A DNA stretch of 57,606 nt from Arcobacter sp. LA11 (GCF_001895145.1 NZ_BDIR01000014.1:1-57606), one strand, 5' to 3'; positions 16,593-25,977 are shown, counted from the first letter of the stretch. Made by a program: numbers and translations. Notes: generated from the letters alone by a model not told the origin.

Positions 16593-19259
16593 ATGCAGAA
16601 TCTAGATGATACAAACCCCTTAGAAACCCAAGAATGGCTTGAAGCTTTAGATGATATTATAAAAGCTGAAGGAAGCCATAGAGCTCATTATATAATTGAA
16701 AAACTTATAGATAAAGCTAGACGAAATGGTTCTCATATTCCTCATAGTGCAAATACAGCTTATTTAAATACAATTCCTGTAAATCAAGAACCAAAGATGC
16801 CTGGAAATTTGGATATTGAAAGAAAAATACGTTCTATTATTAGATGGAATGCTGCAATGCTTATCCAAAGAGCTTCAAATAAAGACTTACAATTAGGTGG
16901 ACATATTGCTTCTTTTCAATCTAGTGCTACTTTATATGATGTAGGGTTTAATCACTTTTTTAAAGGTCAAGAGGATGAATCTGGTGGTGATTTAATCTTT
17001 TACCAAGGTCATATTTCTCCGGGTATTTATGCCCGTTCTTTTGTTGAAGGAAGAATAAGTGAAGAGCAGATGAATAACTTTAGACAAGAAGCTTTTTCTG
17101 ATGGTTTATCTTCATACCCTCATCCAAAACTTATGCCAACATATTGGCAGTTTCCTACAGTGTCAATGGGACTGGGGCCTGTTCAAGCTATTTATCAAGC
17201 AAGATTTTTAAAATACTTAACAAATAGAGGAATAAAAGATTGTAGTAAACAAAAAGTTTACTGCTTCTTAGGTGATGGGGAAACAGATGAACCAGAGTCT
17301 TTAGGTGCTATAGGTATGGCAGCAAGAGAAAGACTTGATAATCTAATTTTTATTATAAATTGTAACCTACAAAGACTAGATGGCCCTGTAAGAGGAAATG
17401 GAAAAATAATTCAAGAACTAGAAGGACAATTTAGAGGTGCAGGTTGGGATGTTACTAAAGTTATCTGGGGTAGAAGATGGGATCCATTATTAGCTAAAGA
17501 TAAATCAGGAAAACTTTTAGAAGCTATGGAAGAGACTGTAGATGGTGAATATCAAAACTTTAGTCAAAAAGGTGGAGCATATACGAGAGAAAAGTTTTTT
17601 AATAAAAATGAAGAACTTAAGAAAATGGTAGAAAATCTAAGTGATAGTGAAATATGGAGATTAAATAGAGGTGGACATGATACTATAAAAGTTTATGCAG
17701 CATATGACCATGCTACAAAAGTAGAAGGAAGACCAGCTGTTATTTTAGCTAAGACTGTAAAAGGATATGGATTAGGCGCAGCAGGTGAGGGTAAAAACAT
17801 TGCTCACAATGTTAAGAAAGTAGATATTGAATCACTTAGATTATTTAGGGATAGATTTGATATTCCTATATCTGATGATGACTTAGAAAAATATCCTTTC
17901 TATAGACCATCTGATGACTCTGAAGAGATTAAATATATAAAAAGTAGACGAGAGTCTTTAGGTGGGTTTTTACCAAAAAGAAGAGAAGTATTTACAAAAC
18001 CTTTAGTAATTCCAAAACTAGAAGCATTTGAACAGGTATTAAAAGGTAGTGATGATAGGGAAGTCTCTACAACTATGATGTATCTTAGAATTTTAAATGT
18101 TTTAATAAAAGATAAAAATATTGGGAAAAGAATTGTTCCAATTGTACCTGATGAAGCTAGAACATTTGGTATGGAAGGTATGTTTAGACAAATTGGTATT
18201 TATTCATTAGTTGGTCAAAAATATATTCCTCAAGATAGAGACCAAGTAGCATATTATAAAGAAGATACAAAGGGTCAAGTATTACAAGAGGGTATAAATG
18301 AACTTGGTGCTATGGGCTCTTGGATTGCTGCTGGAACTTCATACTCTGTAAATGATTCTCCAATGATTCCTTTTTATATATATTACTCTATGTTTGGGTT
18401 CCAACGAACAGCTGATATGTGTTGGGCTGCAGGTGATGCAAATGCAAGAGGATTTTTAATAGGTGGAACATCTGGAAGAACTACTTTAAATGGAGAAGGT
18501 TTACAACATCAAGATGGGCACTCTCATATAATAGCAAATACAATACCAAATTGTGTTTCTTATGACCCTACATATGGCTATGAATTAGCAGTGATAATTC
18601 AAAATGGTATTGAAAGAATGTATGGAGAAAAACAAGAAAATATCTTTTATTATATTACAACTTTAAATGAAAACTATAAACATCATGGGATGCAAAAAGG
18701 AGTTGATGAAGGTATATTAAAAGGGATATATAAACTTGAGACCATAAAAGCAAAAGATGATTACAGTATAAAACTTCTAGGTTCTGGTTCTATATTAGAG
18801 CAAGTTAGAAAGGCTTCTAAAATATTAGAAGAAGAATATGATATATCATCAGAAGTTTATTCTGTAACTTCATATAATGAACTAGCGCGTGAAGGAAAAG
18901 AATTAAACAGACAAAATCTTTTAAATCCTAAGAAGGAAGAAAAAAGAGCTTATGTAGATGAAGTATTAGGAAGTAGTGAGGATAATATAATTATATCTAC
19001 TACAGATTATATGAAATCTTATTCTGAACAAATCTCACCATATGTAAAAGGTACGTTTCACTCTTTAGGAACAGATGGATTTGGACGTTCTGATAGTAGG
19101 GAAAATTTAAGAGAGTTCTTTGAGGTAGATTCATCTTTTATTGTTTTTACAACAATATCAATACTAGTTAAAAAAGGAAAGATACCTCATGATGTTTTAG
19201 ATAGTGTTATTGAAAAGTATAGTATTGATACTAGTAAAGTAAATCCTGAAAAAATATAA
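16593..19259 (+). CDS. aceE: Pyruvate dehydrogenase E1 component, homodimeric AceE type
   Basis: An 888-residue thiamine-diphosphate enzyme that decarboxylates pyruvate and acetylates the lipoyl group of E2. The ThDP/Mg motif is GDGETDEPES...NCN (residues of about 225-255); GGHIASFQSSATLY, RDQVAYYKED and QHQDGHSHI are typical of AceE. Length matches E. coli AceE (887). AAAGGA lies 7 bases upstream of the ATG. No E2 (aceF) or E3 (lpd) gene follows; the next gene is on the other strand, 15 bases away. Its partners must be elsewhere on the chromosome. Confidence 0.95.
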   Translation: MQNLDDTNPLETQEWLEALDDIIKAEGSHRAHYIIEKLIDKARRNGSHIPHSANTAYLNTIPVNQEPKMPGNLDIERKIRSIIRWNAAMLIQRASNKDLQLGGHIASFQSSATLYDVGFNHFFKGQEDESGGDLIFYQGHISPGIYARSFVEGRISEEQMNNFRQEAFSDGLSSYPHPKLMPTYWQFPTVSMGLGPVQAIYQARFLKYLTNRGIKDCSKQKVYCFLGDGETDEPESLGAIGMAARERLDNLIFIINCNLQRLDGPVRGNGKIIQELEGQFRGAGWDVTKVIWGRRWDPLLAKDKSGKLLEAMEETVDGEYQNFSQKGGAYTREKFFNKNEELKKMVENLSDSEIWRLNRGGHDTIKVYAAYDHATKVEGRPAVILAKTVKGYGLGAAGEGKNIAHNVKKVDIESLRLFRDRFDIPISDDDLEKYPFYRPSDDSEEIKYIKSRRESLGGFLPKRREVFTKPLVIPKLEAFEQVLKGSDDREVSTTMMYLRILNVLIKDKNIGKRIVPIVPDEARTFGMEGMFRQIGIYSLVGQKYIPQDRDQVAYYKEDTKGQVLQEGINELGAMGSWIAAGTSYSVNDSPMIPFYIYYSMFGFQRTADMCWAAGDANARGFLIGGTSGRTTLNGEGLQHQDGHSHIIANTIPNCVSYDPTYGYELAVIIQNGIERMYGEKQENIFYYITTLNENYKHHGMQKGVDEGILKGIYKLETIKAKDDYSIKLLGSGSILEQVRKASKILEEEYDISSEVYSVTSYNELAREGKELNRQNLLNPKKEEKRAYVDEVLGSSEDNIIISTTDYMKSYSEQISPYVKGTFHSLGTDGFGRSDSRENLREFFEVDSSFIVFTTISILVKKGKIPHDVLDSVIEKYSIDTSKVNPEKI

Positions 19260-19273
19260 TAAAAAGGAGAAAA

Positions 19274-19768
19274 CTATATTATAGTTTCTCCAATTTGTGT
19301 TTGTCTAACTTTATCTATTTGAAAACATGCATTTGCAATTTTTCTAGCAGTTTCATCTTTATATTTTGTGATTATTTTATTAATAGTTTTTAATTCTTCT
19401 TTATCAAATAAAGTTTCGTCGAACTCTTCATCCATTTTGATAAATTGTAATTCTATAAATTTATCTTTTGTAATAACTTCAATATCAATATAATCTAATA
19501 TCTCTTGTATTAAGAACAGTCTTTCGTCTTCTTCATCTAAATCTTCTTGATTGGCAATGATATCAAAAAGCTCTGATAATACTCTTGGCTCAGGGTTTCT
19601 TTTATCTTTTATATACTCTTCTCCAAATATTGTATCTTCACAATTTTCAAGATGATTAAAATCCATTAAAAATAGTAATATAGATAGTTTTCTATCATTT
19701 AGATGTAAAACATTTTCATTTAGCATATATAGTATAACGTTAGCAACTTTTGTAATATCAAATTTCAA
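19274..19768 (-). CDS. Panacea (DUF4065 / SocA-like) domain protein
   Basis: A 164-residue acidic protein. The pattern VANVILYMLNE, then LNDRKLSILLFLMDF, then EEYIKDKRNPEPRVLSELF matches the Panacea domain, in which a KL..LLYF.. segment precedes a G..Y....GPVP..L stretch. Members often act as antitoxins or adaptors such as SocA, but no toxin gene is adjacent here and the aceE and VOC neighbours give no clue. The family call is moderate and the function open. Confidence 0.55.
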   Translation of the reverse strand: MKFDITKVANVILYMLNENVLHLNDRKLSILLFLMDFNHLENCEDTIFGEEYIKDKRNPEPRVLSELFDIIANQEDLDEEDERLFLIQEILDYIDIEVITKDKFIELQFIKMDEEFDETLFDKEELKTINKIITKYKDETARKIANACFQIDKVRQTQIGETII

Positions 19769-19877
19769 AGAAAGTCCTTATATTTAATTAATTTTGAATC
19801 ATATTTAAATCTTGGTTAAGTGTTGATTATAAAAGAACTTTGGTTATCATTTGATATAAAATTTAATAGGATTTATT

Positions 19878-20237
19878 ATGAATAACCATGAAAAAATAAA
19901 TTATTTGGAATTGCCTTCAAAAGATATAGCTAAAACAAAAGAATTTTTTACAAAAGTTTTTGATTGGGCTTTTGAAGATTTTGGTGATGAGTATACCGCT
20001 TTTAATGATGGAACAATAAATGGAGGTTTTTTTAAATCTACACTAAACTGTTCTATGCAAAATGGAAGTGCTTTGATTGTTTTTTATAGCGCAAATTTAG
20101 AAGAAACACAAAGTAAAATAGAAAAGGGTGGTGGAAAGATTATAAATGAAATTTTTTCTTTTCCTGGAGGTAGAAGGTTTCATTTTTCAGATCCAAATGG
20201 AAATGAATACGCAGTTTGGTCTGAATTAGGTATTTAA
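19878..20237 (+). CDS. VOC-family (glyoxalase-like) protein
   Basis: A 119-residue single-domain protein with the vicinal-oxygen-chelate fold: NYLELPSKDIAKTKEFFTKV at the start, GGFF in the middle, and FSDPNGNEYAVWSE at the end, where the Glu in NEYAVW is the usual metal ligand. Members bind metals or small molecules, or confer resistance to them. RBS AGGA is 7 bases upstream. No specific substrate can be named. It stands alone between a Panacea gene on the other strand and the metal-efflux operon. Confidence 0.8.
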   Translation: MNNHEKINYLELPSKDIAKTKEFFTKVFDWAFEDFGDEYTAFNDGTINGGFFKSTLNCSMQNGSALIVFYSANLEETQSKIEKGGGKIINEIFSFPGGRRFHFSDPNGNEYAVWSELGI

Positions 20238-20264
20238 ATTGTAAGTTTAAATTAATTCTTTTTA

Positions 20265-20290
20265 TTATACTATACCCCCCTATAGTATAA
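20265..20290. promoter_or_regulatory. Operator of the CsoR/RcnR-type repressor
   Basis: A perfect inverted repeat with 10-base arms, TTATACTATA and TATAGTATAA, flanks a C6 tract. RcnR/FrmR/DmeR-type operators have the same design (TACT, a run of six G or C, AGTA). It lies 12 bases before the start of the repressor gene and overlaps a likely -10 (TATACT or TATAGT), so binding would block transcription of repressor and transporter. Confidence 0.85.
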
Positions 20291-20302
20291 AAAAGGATTA
20301 AA

Positions 20303-20602
20303 ATGGCATATTGTTGTGATGTAGAAAGAAAAAAACTTACAAATAGAGTAGCTAGAATATCTGGACAGATTAAATCTATTGAGAATAAATTAAAAGATGA
20401 AAAATATAATTTAGAAGAAGACCCTTATGAAATGGTTCGACAATTAACAGCTGTTAAAGGTGCTGTAAATGGGATGATTACTTCATATATTGAGCATTTT
20501 GCAAAAGGACATTTTATTGAAAAGGTTCAATCGGGTGATTCTATACAAGCTCAAGCAGAAGTAGAAAACTTTTTAGAGATTATAAAAGTCTTTGGAAAAT
20601 AG
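20303..20602 (+). CDS. dmeR: CsoR/RcnR-family metal-sensing repressor (DmeR-like)
   Basis: A 99-residue all-helical DUF156 repressor. Motifs are RVARISGQIKSIE and QLTAVKGAVNGM. It binds the operator upstream and, in the family, releases DNA on binding Ni, Co, Cu or formaldehyde. The Cys normally found six residues before QL (Cys35 of RcnR) is Pro41 here, and the helix with the His ligands (EHFAKGH) has a one-turn insertion. A Cys-Cys pair at residues 4-5 may replace it. Pairing with a DmeF-type exporter suggests Co(II) or Ni(II) sensing. The exporter ATG follows after one base. Confidence 0.8.
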   Translation: MAYCCDVERKKLTNRVARISGQIKSIENKLKDEKYNLEEDPYEMVRQLTAVKGAVNGMITSYIEHFAKGHFIEKVQSGDSIQAQAEVENFLEIIKVFGK

Positions 20603-20603
20603 T

Positions 20604-21554
20604 ATGCATAGTTGCGATATTGGGTTAAATTCTCATAAACCAAAAATAAAAGAAAAGCATAAACATAATCATTCTGATAAACATAGTCATGAACATCATC
20701 ATGATCATAGAACACAGGATAAAAAAGTGCTTAAAATTGCATTGGTTATTACTTTTATAACGATGATAGCGGAGTTTGTATTTGGTTTTTTATCAAATTC
20801 TTTAGCTTTAATTTCAGATGCAATTCATATGTTTACGCACTCTTTTGCTCTAATAATCTCACTTATTGCGATTATAATTGCAAGTAAAAAAGCACCAATA
20901 GAAAAAACCTTTGGGTATTATCGTATTGAAGTATTAGCTGCTTTTGTAAATGGTATTACCATTATTCTTTCAATAGTGTGGATAGTTTATGAAGCCCTTG
21001 AGAGATATTTTAATCCTTCAGAAATTGATTTAAAAACAGCAGGAATAGTTGCTATTATTGGTTTAATTGTAAATATTGTTACTGGTGTTATTTTGATGCA
21101 AGGTGATAAAGAGAATATTAATCTAAAATCAGCTTTTATTCATATGTTATCTGATGCTTTATCTTCGATAGCCATAATAATAGGATATATCGTTATTTAC
21201 TATACTTCTTGGTATTTCATTGATATTTTATTAGCAATTCTTGTTGCAATAGTTATTGGAAAGTGGGCATATCAAGTTTTAAAAGATTCTACAAATACTT
21301 TAATGGAAAGCTCACCTTTAGATATAAATGAAGTTAAAAGTTTTATACAATCAAGAAATGAGAAAATAGTAGATATCCATGATATACATATTTGGGAAAT
21401 AACACAAGATATGTACAATATGACAGCTCATATTTTAATAAATAAAGATGATATAGAAGAGTATGAAAATATCTTACATGAAATAAATCATTCTTTAGAA
21501 CATGAATATTCTATTGTTCATACTACTTTACAATTAGAGTTTCAAAGAAAGTAA
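20604..21554 (+). CDS. dmeF: Cation diffusion facilitator, Co/Ni exporter of DmeF type
   Basis: A 316-residue CDF transporter with six membrane segments. A His-rich cytoplasmic N-terminus (KHKHNHSDKHSHEHHHDH) precedes helix 1. Helix 2 carries SDAIHMFTHSFAL, the DHMxTH form seen in DmeF rather than the HxxxD of zinc exporters, and helix 5 has HMLSDAL. The C-terminal cytoplasmic domain (DIHDIHIWEI) is intact. ATG 20604 is preferred over an in-frame TTG at 20592 that overlaps the repressor. The operator upstream of the repressor should control both genes. Export is proton-driven across the inner membrane. Confidence 0.85.
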   Translation: MHSCDIGLNSHKPKIKEKHKHNHSDKHSHEHHHDHRTQDKKVLKIALVITFITMIAEFVFGFLSNSLALISDAIHMFTHSFALIISLIAIIIASKKAPIEKTFGYYRIEVLAAFVNGITIILSIVWIVYEALERYFNPSEIDLKTAGIVAIIGLIVNIVTGVILMQGDKENINLKSAFIHMLSDALSSIAIIIGYIVIYYTSWYFIDILLAILVAIVIGKWAYQVLKDSTNTLMESSPLDINEVKSFIQSRNEKIVDIHDIHIWEITQDMYNMTAHILINKDDIEEYENILHEINHSLEHEYSIVHTTLQLEFQRK

Positions 21555-21558
21555 ATAA

Positions 21559-21586
21559 AAAGGCGAATTTTATATTTCGCCTTTTA
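21559..21586. terminator. Bidirectional terminator between dmeF and satP
   Basis: A 10-base stem AAAAGGCGAA / TTCGCCTTTT closes an 8-base AT-rich loop, with A and T runs on either side. It serves both converging genes. Confidence 0.85.
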
Positions 21587-21596
21587 TATAAATGAA

Positions 21597-22202
21597 TTAG
21601 TTTTTTACAATTCCTAAAGGAAATACTTCTTTATAATATAATTCATTTAAAACTTGTGCTAATCCTGTATAAATAGCTATAAGTCCACAAATAATACCTT
21701 CATATCCGGCAATTTGAGTGAAGATAGGATTTCCTGTAAAGTCTCCAAGGGCTAAGAGAAAAAATAAAACAGTTAATGAACCAAATACAAATTGTAATGC
21801 TTTACTTATTCTAAAAGTTCCAATAAAAAGCATTAATGTAAACAATCCCCAAATTGTAAGATAAAATCCCATAGCAATTTGTGATGGATGTTCAATTACT
21901 CCCATTTTAGGCAATATAATTAATGTTACAAGAGTAAGCCAAAAAACTCCATATGCTGTAAATGCCGTTGTTCCAAAGGTATTATTTTTCTTAAATTCCA
22001 TTAGTCCAGCTAAGATTTGTCCAAATCCTCCAAAAAATATACCCATTCCTAAAATCATACTATCAAGTTCTGTAAAACCGATATTGTGGATATTTAATAA
22101 TACTGTTGTCATACCAAAAGCACACAATCCAAGTGGGGCTGGGTTAGATGTTGTATCTACAATTTGCGTGTCATTAATTCTGTTGTGAATTTCTTCGTTC
22201 AT
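21597..22202 (-). CDS. satP: Acetate/succinate permease of the GPR1/FUN34/YaaH (SatP) family
   Basis: A 201-residue protein with six membrane segments. The family motif [11 protein letters not shown] is near the N-terminus ([12 protein letters not shown] follows), and [11 protein letters not shown] comes later. SatP takes up acetate and succinate with protons. GAGGAAAC is right before the ATG. A three-gene sensing operon on the same strand lies upstream, and the gap between holds a palindrome ATATTAGA-T-TCTAATAT (22230-22246) and CATATGTTC repeats, so control by that system is plausible. Confidence 0.85.
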   Translation of the reverse strand: MNEEIHNRINDTQIVDTTSNPAPLGLCAFGMTTVLLNIHNIGFTELDSMILGMGIFFGGFGQILAGLMEFKKNNTFGTTAFTAYGVFWLTLVTLIILPKMGVIEHPSQIAMGFYLTIWGLFTLMLFIGTFRISKALQFVFGSLTVLFFLLALGDFTGNPIFTQIAGYEGIICGLIAIYTGLAQVLNELYYKEVFPLGIVKN

Positions 22203-22297
22203 GTTTCCTCTTTAGTGTTTATCATTTCGATATTAGATTCTAATATATTTATTGTTTTAAAATATTAATATTTTATTTTAATAAAATATTTTGTTGA

Positions 22298-22357
22298 CAT
22301 ATGTTCCTTATAGTTACAAATAAATGAGCATATGTTCAAAATATATTTTAGAACATA
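22298..22357. promoter_or_regulatory. CATATGTTC direct repeats upstream of satP
   Basis: CATATGTTC occurs at 22298-22306 and 22329-22337, 31 bases apart (about three helical turns), and the inverted half GAACATA lies at 22351-22357. They sit 96-155 bases upstream of satP. This spacing on one face of the helix suits a dimeric activator such as the neighbouring response regulator. Candidate only. Confidence 0.4.
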
Positions 22358-22410
22358 AAAATTGAGTATCAAAAAGTTACATTAATATTTTTAAAGTATC
22401 AATATGAGAA

Positions 22411-22436
22411 GATACTACATAATATGATGTAGTATC
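22411..22436 (+). terminator. Hairpin with T-run in the gap between satP and the response regulator
   Basis: GATACTACAT / ATGTAGTATC, a perfect 10-base stem with a 6-base loop, followed on the + strand by AATTTTTT. It lies 20 bases past the response-regulator stop. The T-run fits a + strand transcript, yet no + strand gene precedes it. It may still serve the minus-strand operon. Confidence 0.5.
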
Positions 22437-22456
22437 AATTTTTTAAAGATTAAAAG

Positions 22457-23122
22457 TTAAATAGTTTCTAGAGAATTTTCGTTAAATTTATATGTTTTAT
22501 GTGCAATTTTTGTTAAGATTTTTTTCTCTGCAAGTTCTTTAAATAGTTTTATAAGTGTAGGTTTTGAAATTGATATATCATTCATAATATCGCCATAAGA
22601 TGCTATGAGATGGTCTTCTTTATCTAAGTTTCCTATTATATATTTTATAACTTCTACTTGTTTACTATCTGTTATTGCTGAAATAGTTTTTATTACATTT
22701 GAATGTTTTTGTATTTCTTGTGTTTGTATGATTGGAAGTAAAATATCATGTAAAGTATTTAATAGTTCTTTTACATTGATAGGTTTTACTATATAGTTTT
22801 CAACTTTTAATTTAATTGCATCTAATAAATATTTAGTATCTGTATGTGCAGTAGTTAGTATTGTAGGTATATTTAAATGATTTTTTTCTTTTATTGATCT
22901 TAAAAAATCAATTCCATTTTCATTTTCTAGAAGTATGTCAGAAATGATTACATCTACTTTTTCTTTTTGAAGAACTTCAAAAGCTTCTTTTGATGTATTT
23001 ACTGCGTAAACATTTGACACAAAATCATCTAAGATATCTTTTGTATGTGTTAAAAGTGATTTATCATCTTCTAGATAAAGAACATTAAAGTTATTTAGTA
23101 TATTTAAATTTCTATCAGCCAT
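22457..23122 (-). CDS. Response regulator with winged-helix output domain
   Basis: A 221-residue regulator. The receiver domain (residues 10-130) has the acidic pocket LEDD, phospho-acceptor Asp62 in VIISDILL, a Thr in TTAHT and the Lys in IVKP. The C-terminal 80 residues form a winged helix (YGDIMNDISISKPTLIKLFKELAEKK), unlike OmpR or NarL outputs and closer to RepL or MarR-type wHTH. ATG 23122 has AAAAGG 6 bases upstream; a TTG one codon earlier is less likely. The start overlaps the 3' end of the kinase gene by 8 bases, so the pair is coupled. The probable target is the satP gap. Confidence 0.85.
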   Translation of the reverse strand: MADRNLNILNNFNVLYLEDDKSLLTHTKDILDDFVSNVYAVNTSKEAFEVLQKEKVDVIISDILLENENGIDFLRSIKEKNHLNIPTILTTAHTDTKYLLDAIKLKVENYIVKPINVKELLNTLHDILLPIIQTQEIQKHSNVIKTISAITDSKQVEVIKYIIGNLDKEDHLIASYGDIMNDISISKPTLIKLFKELAEKKILTKIAHKTYKFNENSLETI

Positions 23123-24707
23123 CAATTACCTTTTCTTCAAATGGAATATCAATTATAAAAAGTGCACCAAATTCTAAATTGATATTATCCATTTTATTGA
23201 AAACATTCTTACATTTTATTATACCGTGCATATGTTTTTCAATAATCTGCTTAGACATATACAATCCTACACCAGTTCCTGCACTTTTGTATTTTGTTGT
23301 GTAGTATGGTTCGAAAACTTGTGGAATAATATTTTTTTCAATACCTCCTCCATTGTCATAGATATTTATACGTGCCTTATTTCTATGCTTTTTAATAACA
23401 ATTTTTATTAATTTATTCTCTTCTTTATTTTTTAAAGCATCTTTTGAATTGGAAATAATATTTAATATCACATGGGAAAGTTCATTATAAAAACCATATA
23501 TTTCCAAATCATCAATTACTACAAGATTTAACTTTATATTCTCTTTTTCAAGTAAGTATTTTGATAATTCAATTGAATGTTCAACACAATCTTTTATTTT
23601 GAAATTTGTTTTATCTTTATTTGGACTAAAAAAGTTTTGAAAATCATCAAGTGTACTTGACATATTTTGGGATAAAAGTAAAGCATCGCTAACTTTCTGT
23701 TCTACAAAAGTATATGATAGTTTGCCAAGTTCCATTTTTGTTTGAAAAGATTGAATAATCATCATCAATGAACCTAAAGGTTGTCTCCATTGGTGGGCAA
23801 TATTTTGAAGCATTTCTCCTAAACTTGCAAGTTTAGACTGCTGGAACATGATTAAATCTTTTTTTCTAGAGTTTGCAACTTCTTTTTCGATTTTAATTGC
23901 TAAGTATTCGTTTAGTTCTTGCAGTTCTTTTGTTTTTTCATTAACAGCATCTTCTAGTCCAAAATGTAATTTTCTAAAGTTATTTATAACTATAACAGAA
24001 AGTATAATAGAGAATAAAAATACAAATACTATAGAAAAGTTTAAAATCGTTGTTAATGTACTAAATACTTTTTGCGTTTCTCTTTTTTCAGTGATTGCTA
24101 GATTTAAATCATAGTTTGTAAGGTTTGTAATATAAATATTGACAGAATTGATCTCAAAATATATTCTATCAATTAAAATTATCGCTTCTTCAAATTTATC
24201 TCTTTGAAGTAGTTTTACAATTTTATTAATACTTCTATGAAGTTCTTCTATCTTTTTATTTATATTTCCTACTATGTTTTCTTGTAAAATTGTATTATTT
24301 ATTTCATAATTTATACTAAAAAAATCATTTATTATTGTTGATATTATTGAGGTTTTATAAGTACTCTCAATTGTACTTTTCTTATAATCCTTCCAGTTTT
24401 TATTTATAAGTTGTTGTCCTAAAGAAAGAATATCTTTTGATTGTTCAATAGTAATATTTTGTTGTTGTATATCGTATAATGTATCATAAATATTAATTTG
24501 ATAAGTATCTTTAATATTTTCTAGTTTGATAATAGGTTTTGTTCTTTTTTCAAATAAAATATCAAAATCATTTTTTAGTATGTAAATTGATATTTGTGAA
24601 AGAAGAATAATAGATATCATACCTCCTGTTATAATAGATATAAGAAAAGAAGTCTTATATGAAAAAGGTAAGTTATCAAAGTATAAAAAAATATTTTTAA
24701 TTTTCAT
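23115..24707 (-). CDS. Membrane sensor histidine kinase
   Basis: A 530-residue kinase with membrane segments near residues 20-45 and 220-242, a periplasmic helical region of about 170 residues, a coiled coil, then the core. The phospho-acceptor is His305 in NIAHQWRQPLG, the N-box is NIISNSKDAL, and the ATP lid shows DNGGGI and GTGVGLYMSKQI. It overlaps the response regulator on one side and the binding-protein gene by 11 bases on the other, so the three are one operon and probably one signalling path. The binding protein is the likely ligand receptor that touches the periplasmic domain. Confidence 0.9.
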   Translation of the reverse strand: MKIKNIFLYFDNLPFSYKTSFLISIITGGMISIILLSQISIYILKNDFDILFEKRTKPIIKLENIKDTYQINIYDTLYDIQQQNITIEQSKDILSLGQQLINKNWKDYKKSTIESTYKTSIISTIINDFFSINYEINNTILQENIVGNINKKIEELHRSINKIVKLLQRDKFEEAIILIDRIYFEINSVNIYITNLTNYDLNLAITEKRETQKVFSTLTTILNFSIVFVFLFSIILSVIVINNFRKLHFGLEDAVNEKTKELQELNEYLAIKIEKEVANSRKKDLIMFQQSKLASLGEMLQNIAHQWRQPLGSLMMIIQSFQTKMELGKLSYTFVEQKVSDALLLSQNMSSTLDDFQNFFSPNKDKTNFKIKDCVEHSIELSKYLLEKENIKLNLVVIDDLEIYGFYNELSHVILNIISNSKDALKNKEENKLIKIVIKKHRNKARINIYDNGGGIEKNIIPQVFEPYYTTKYKSAGTGVGLYMSKQIIEKHMHGIIKCKNVFNKMDNINLEFGALFIIDIPFEEKVIDG

Positions 24708-25845
24708 ACTCTATCTCTTTAAATTTTGAATTTGTATATTCAAAAAGGTATGTTTTATTTAGTAATTGAGTGTTCTTATAATTTAATTTAATACCTTTTA
24801 AGGAATATGATGGAATATTTTTTAAAGAAGCTAAAAACTTATCTTTTGTTAACGTTCCTTCAACTCTCACTAAAGAATTAACAATTGTCTTTGCTGCAAG
24901 GAAAGACTCTAAAGAGATAAATCCTAGAGGTTCATTAGGAAAATATTTCTTCATCAAGTATTTATACTCTCGTATAACATCAATTTTTGAATCATTATAA
25001 CTAGGCACTACTTGCGAAAACAAAAGGTTCTTTGTATCAAAATCTAAAAGTTTTATCATTTCATTTGCATCACTAAAAGATAGGTTACAAAATATTACAT
25101 CTTTTAAAATCTTGTCTTTTTTAGCTTTTTTTATAAATAAAGCATTTGCTCTATATGCTCCTACCATTATAATTGCTTCTGGTTCTTCATCTTTTATTTC
25201 AGAAAAAGCATGTCTTATTGACAAAGTATTTCTTTTATACATACCTTCTCCATGAAGTTTTAGTTTTCTTTTCTTTAATGATTCAATTAAAGAAATATAA
25301 CCTTCTTCTCCATAATTATCATTTTGATAGAAAACTGCAAACTTACTAATCTTTTTCTTTTCATTTAAATAACCAACAATTTTGTCAATTTCTTCTTTAT
25401 AAGAGCTTCTAAAATTAACAAAATTTTTTTTATTTGCATTTCTTAAAAAAGATGCACCTGTAAATGGTGCTATAAAAGGAATATTTATTTCATCAAGAAT
25501 TGGTAATATATTTTTTACTGTTGGAGTACCTACAAAACCAAAAAGGGCAAATAGGTTATCTCTTTGTATAAGTTTATTAATATTGTCTTCTGTAAGCTCT
25601 GGTTCATATTTATCATCTAACGAAACTAATTTTATTTTTTTATTATGAGGTAAGACTCTCGCATCATTAACATAATTGAAATAAGCATTTGCCCCTGCGT
25701 AAACGCTTGTTCCCCAAGCTTTCATAATACCAGTTTTTGGAATAGAAGCACCAAGTACTAATGTATTGTCATTAAAAACTTCATCTTTTAATTTTATGTA
25801 AGTAAGTGATAAAACGATAATCATTGCAAACAGATATTTAAACAA
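24697..25845 (-). CDS. Periplasmic binding protein (Leu/Ile/Val-type) coupled to a histidine kinase
   Basis: A 382-residue type I periplasmic binding protein, with an N-terminal membrane or signal segment (AMIIVLSLTYI) and the pattern LGASIPKTGIMKAWG, then LFGFVGTPTVKN and NDNYGEEGYISL. Initiation is at TTG 25845, with AGGGG 5 bases upstream; no better ATG precedes the signal. Branched-chain amino-acid or short organic-acid ligands are typical of the fold. No permease or ATPase is present, so it acts as a sensor co-receptor and not in transport. The acetate permease nearby suggests a small organic acid, which is an inference. Confidence 0.8.
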   Translation of the reverse strand: MFKYLFAMIIVLSLTYIKLKDEVFNDNTLVLGASIPKTGIMKAWGTSVYAGANAYFNYVNDARVLPHNKKIKLVSLDDKYEPELTEDNINKLIQRDNLFALFGFVGTPTVKNILPILDEINIPFIAPFTGASFLRNANKKNFVNFRSSYKEEIDKIVGYLNEKKKISKFAVFYQNDNYGEEGYISLIESLKKRKLKLHGEGMYKRNTLSIRHAFSEIKDEEPEAIIMVGAYRANALFIKKAKKDKILKDVIFCNLSFSDANEMIKLLDFDTKNLLFSQVVPSYNDSKIDVIREYKYLMKKYFPNEPLGFISLESFLAAKTIVNSLVRVEGTLTKDKFLASLKNIPSYSLKGIKLNYKNTQLLNKTYLFEYTNSKFKEIEYEN

Positions 25846-25977
25846 CTAAACCCCTTAATTTAATAAATTATAGCATAATAGTTAATAATTTTTTACCAAA
25901 ATGTAACACTTAAAATAAAAAAGGTAAATTAATATTAACTTTTTAAGTTTTATTAAAGTTTAATGCAAATAGAATTA

